DNA of 64,000 nucleotides. Origin: Chaetorhynchus papuensis (lineage: Eukaryota; Chordata; Aves; Passeriformes; Rhipiduridae). Of this stretch, positions 62,501 to 64,000 are shown in pieces. The stretch covers positions 1 through 64,000 of the forward strand of contig VWYX01000705.1 in the NCBI GenBank assembly GCA_013396525.1, written 5' to 3'. Below the pieces are notes generated by a model. That model was not told the origin of the DNA. It did no database searches and saw only the letters and a program-made list of their open reading frames with translations. The position numbers and the translations under genes were made by a program. Within the stretch, counting starts at the first letter, position 1, and every line of letters starts with the position of its first letter.

Positions 62501-63843
62501 TGAGCTCATGCCTGCAAAGGGAGGTTATCCCACAGCCAGCTGGGCTGTGACACTGGGTGGCACCGGGTTTCTCATGTGGATCAGCCTCAATCCAGTGGGG
62601 AGCTGGTGCTCAGTTCTCTCTTGGATATTCCAGCTGCAGTCCCTGAGCTGTTTGTGCCCTGTGGAGCCAAACCCACTGTGCCCTGGGGAGTCTGGGTGGT
62701 TTGCAGCACCCTCGTGTTCTGCTGGTTCTGCATTAAGCCTGGAGACACCGAGTCTTCTCTCAAAACCCATCGGGTCTGCGGAGTGCAGCTGATGGAGCAC
62801 TTGGAGGAGATGGATGCTGAGTAGCTGGAATGCCAAACCTTCCTCTGCTGTGATGTTCCTGTGCACAGAGAGAGCTCTTCTTTTCCTGAAAAGAGCCCTG
62901 AGGTAAAAGCAGCCGGAGGTTTTATAGGCTGGAGCCGGCACTGTGACTTGCATCCTGAAACCACTGATGTTACAAAGCTTCAGGAGCAAATCCCCAAAAG
63001 TGCTGAGCCCCATGCTGAGGCAGCAGAGTGGTGAGAGCACGCTGAGCCTACAGAAATAATCACATTTGCCTCAAGTGAGAAAGAGCCAGTGGAACAAACA
63101 CACCACAATCCACTGTAGATCCATGACAAGAATGAGCGACTCTGCGAGTCACTGGCTAATGTGTAATTCTCATTTTCTTTGTGTGTTAAAAGGCACTGAA
63201 ATCAGTAAAATCACTGTGATCAGTTAGATCTGAAGCACAGCAGGTCCAGAAATAACGAAACATTTGCGCAGTTTCATATACAGAAGTGACTGAATTGATT
63301 TTGGTTGTGTTTGTTTGGTTTTAAATTGCTTTGAAACTCATTTGAAGGCAGGTGCACTGATAAACATTAGGGTAATTTCCTCCCTAGCTGCCAGTGATTT
63401 AGCCATTCTCATCAGTCAGTTGTTTTGCCTCTAGAGAGAGGTTGGGTGGGAGGGAGTTGAGGAACTCAGGAGGAAAGCAGTGAGTAAAAGGCTATATTCA
63501 GTTTTGGACACAGCAGCATGTGCCACTGCTCATAAATGGTGACTCAGTGGCTGGCCTGGGGCACAAAGATCTCTCCTTTCCTCCGAGCCAGCTGGAAAGG
63601 TTTTATTTCCCAACATCCTGGTGGTGGCCCTGCGACTGTTGCCTTTCTGTGATGCACTTTGTTTACCTTTTCCTCTTTATACTTTTACTCTGTGTTCTTA
63701 TTCTGCTTGCATTGTGAAAATGTGTGTAGTAAATTGACATACATGTGATTGCACCAGATATTTCAGAGGAATTGTTCCTGCCTTTTAATAAAAAATCTTC
63801 TCATTTTCTGCAGAGGAAGAAGTTGTTTCCAACACAGAAGTAA
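50577..63843 (+). CDS. CCDC62: CCDC62, coiled-coil domain-containing protein 62
   Basis: Coiled-coil protein reported in mammals as an oestrogen-receptor coactivator and as a spermatid/acrosome protein needed for male fertility. Exons: 50577-50612, 50898-51090, 51687-51853, 52129-52230, 52567-52738, 52824-52925, 53746-53834, 54630-54730, 55325-56071, 59105-59273, 59919-60047, 63814-63843. Total is 2037 nt, giving 678 residues plus stop; the human protein is about 684. The N-terminal half is heptad-rich, with conserved IAELKDRDKELNDMVAVHE, LTKRLKLLES and QLYQFAKSKQ. The large ninth exon is low-complexity, ending in the conserved LEWLEIFKPKK. The distal SLAQSRQMLTDLELSLL matches the family. The start is the first ATG after an in-frame stop at 50523-50525. 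First and last exons are the least certain because they diverge most. Confidence 0.9.
56221..56226 (+). terminator. CCDC62: Candidate intronic poly(A) signal in CCDC62
   Basis: AATAAA about 145 bp after an in-frame TGA (56076-56078) reached if the weak donor at 56072 (GTTATG) is not used. This would make a 571-residue isoform lacking the last three exons. Confidence 0.45.
60048..63813 (+). other. CCDC62: Last intron of CCDC62
   Basis: About 3.8 kb, the longest CCDC62 intron in the window. I recognise no additional exon, gene or transposon. Confidence 0.55.
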
Positions 63844-63979
63844 TTCTGAGGACCGAGGATCATCGACCCGGCAGCTACAATGGAAAGTTACCTCATTTTT
63901 TCCCATGGTCCTCCTGAGTGTTTGAAAGACTCACAAGTGGCAAGAAGATGTGACTCTGCGGGAATGTATTTTATCTTGA

Positions 63980-63985
63980 AATAAA
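63980..63985 (+). terminator. CCDC62: CCDC62 distal poly(A) signal
   Basis: AATAAA about 137 bp after the proposed stop, 15 bases before the window ends. Confidence 0.65.
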
Positions 63986-64000
63986 ACGCAGAATTATGCC

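Overview
This is vertebrate nuclear DNA, most likely from a bird. The genes are intron-rich with GT-AG (and two GC-AG) introns. Introns are short, promoters are CpG-rich, and the only interspersed repeats I can name are three CR1-type LINE 3' ends, the dominant avian/reptilian family. I cannot assign an order or species from sequence alone.

Six protein-coding genes are recognisable and their exons can be joined in frame. (1) ATP2A2 (SERCA2), + strand, 5'-truncated by the window edge: the last ~833 residues of SERCA2b end at 12479, and the separate SERCA2a terminal exon is at 17594. (2) ANAPC7 (APC7 subunit of the anaphase-promoting complex), - strand, complete, 31426 down to 24323, 11 coding exons, 565 aa. 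(3) ARPC3 (Arp2/3 subunit p21), - strand, complete, 37244 to 32944, 7 coding exons, 178 aa. (4) GPN3 (GPN-loop GTPase), - strand, complete, 42057 to 38267, 8 coding exons, 284 aa. (5) DENR (density-regulated protein), + strand, 43632 to 48878, 7 coding exons, 200 aa. (6) CCDC62, + strand, 50577 to 63843, 12 coding exons, 678 aa, ending almost at the window edge.

Layout: ATP2A2 and ANAPC7 converge across about 5-6 kb with no gene I can support. ANAPC7, ARPC3 and GPN3 form a tight co-oriented minus-strand cluster with about 1 kb between neighbours. GPN3 and DENR are head-to-head across a 536-base assembly gap (42244-42779) that probably hides DENR's first non-coding exon and a shared CpG promoter. 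DENR and CCDC62 are tandem. In human, ATP2A2-ANAPC7-ARPC3-GPN3 (12q24.11) and DENR-CCDC62 (12q24.31) lie roughly 12 Mb apart, so the GPN3|DENR junction joins two conserved blocks, and the gap sits exactly there.

The genes are housekeeping or tissue-specific and do not form one pathway: ER calcium pumping, ubiquitin ligase scaffold, actin nucleation, RNA polymerase II assembly, translation re-initiation, and a spermatid coiled-coil protein. I see no novel multi-gene system. The most notable small-scale signals are a perfect 21-bp-period array of four RNA polymerase III B-box-like motifs in the CCDC62 promoter island, a decayed 63-bp copy of an ANAPC7 exon/donor inside ANAPC7 intron 1, two GC-AG introns in DENR, and a short upstream ORF whose stop overlaps the CCDC62 start codon.
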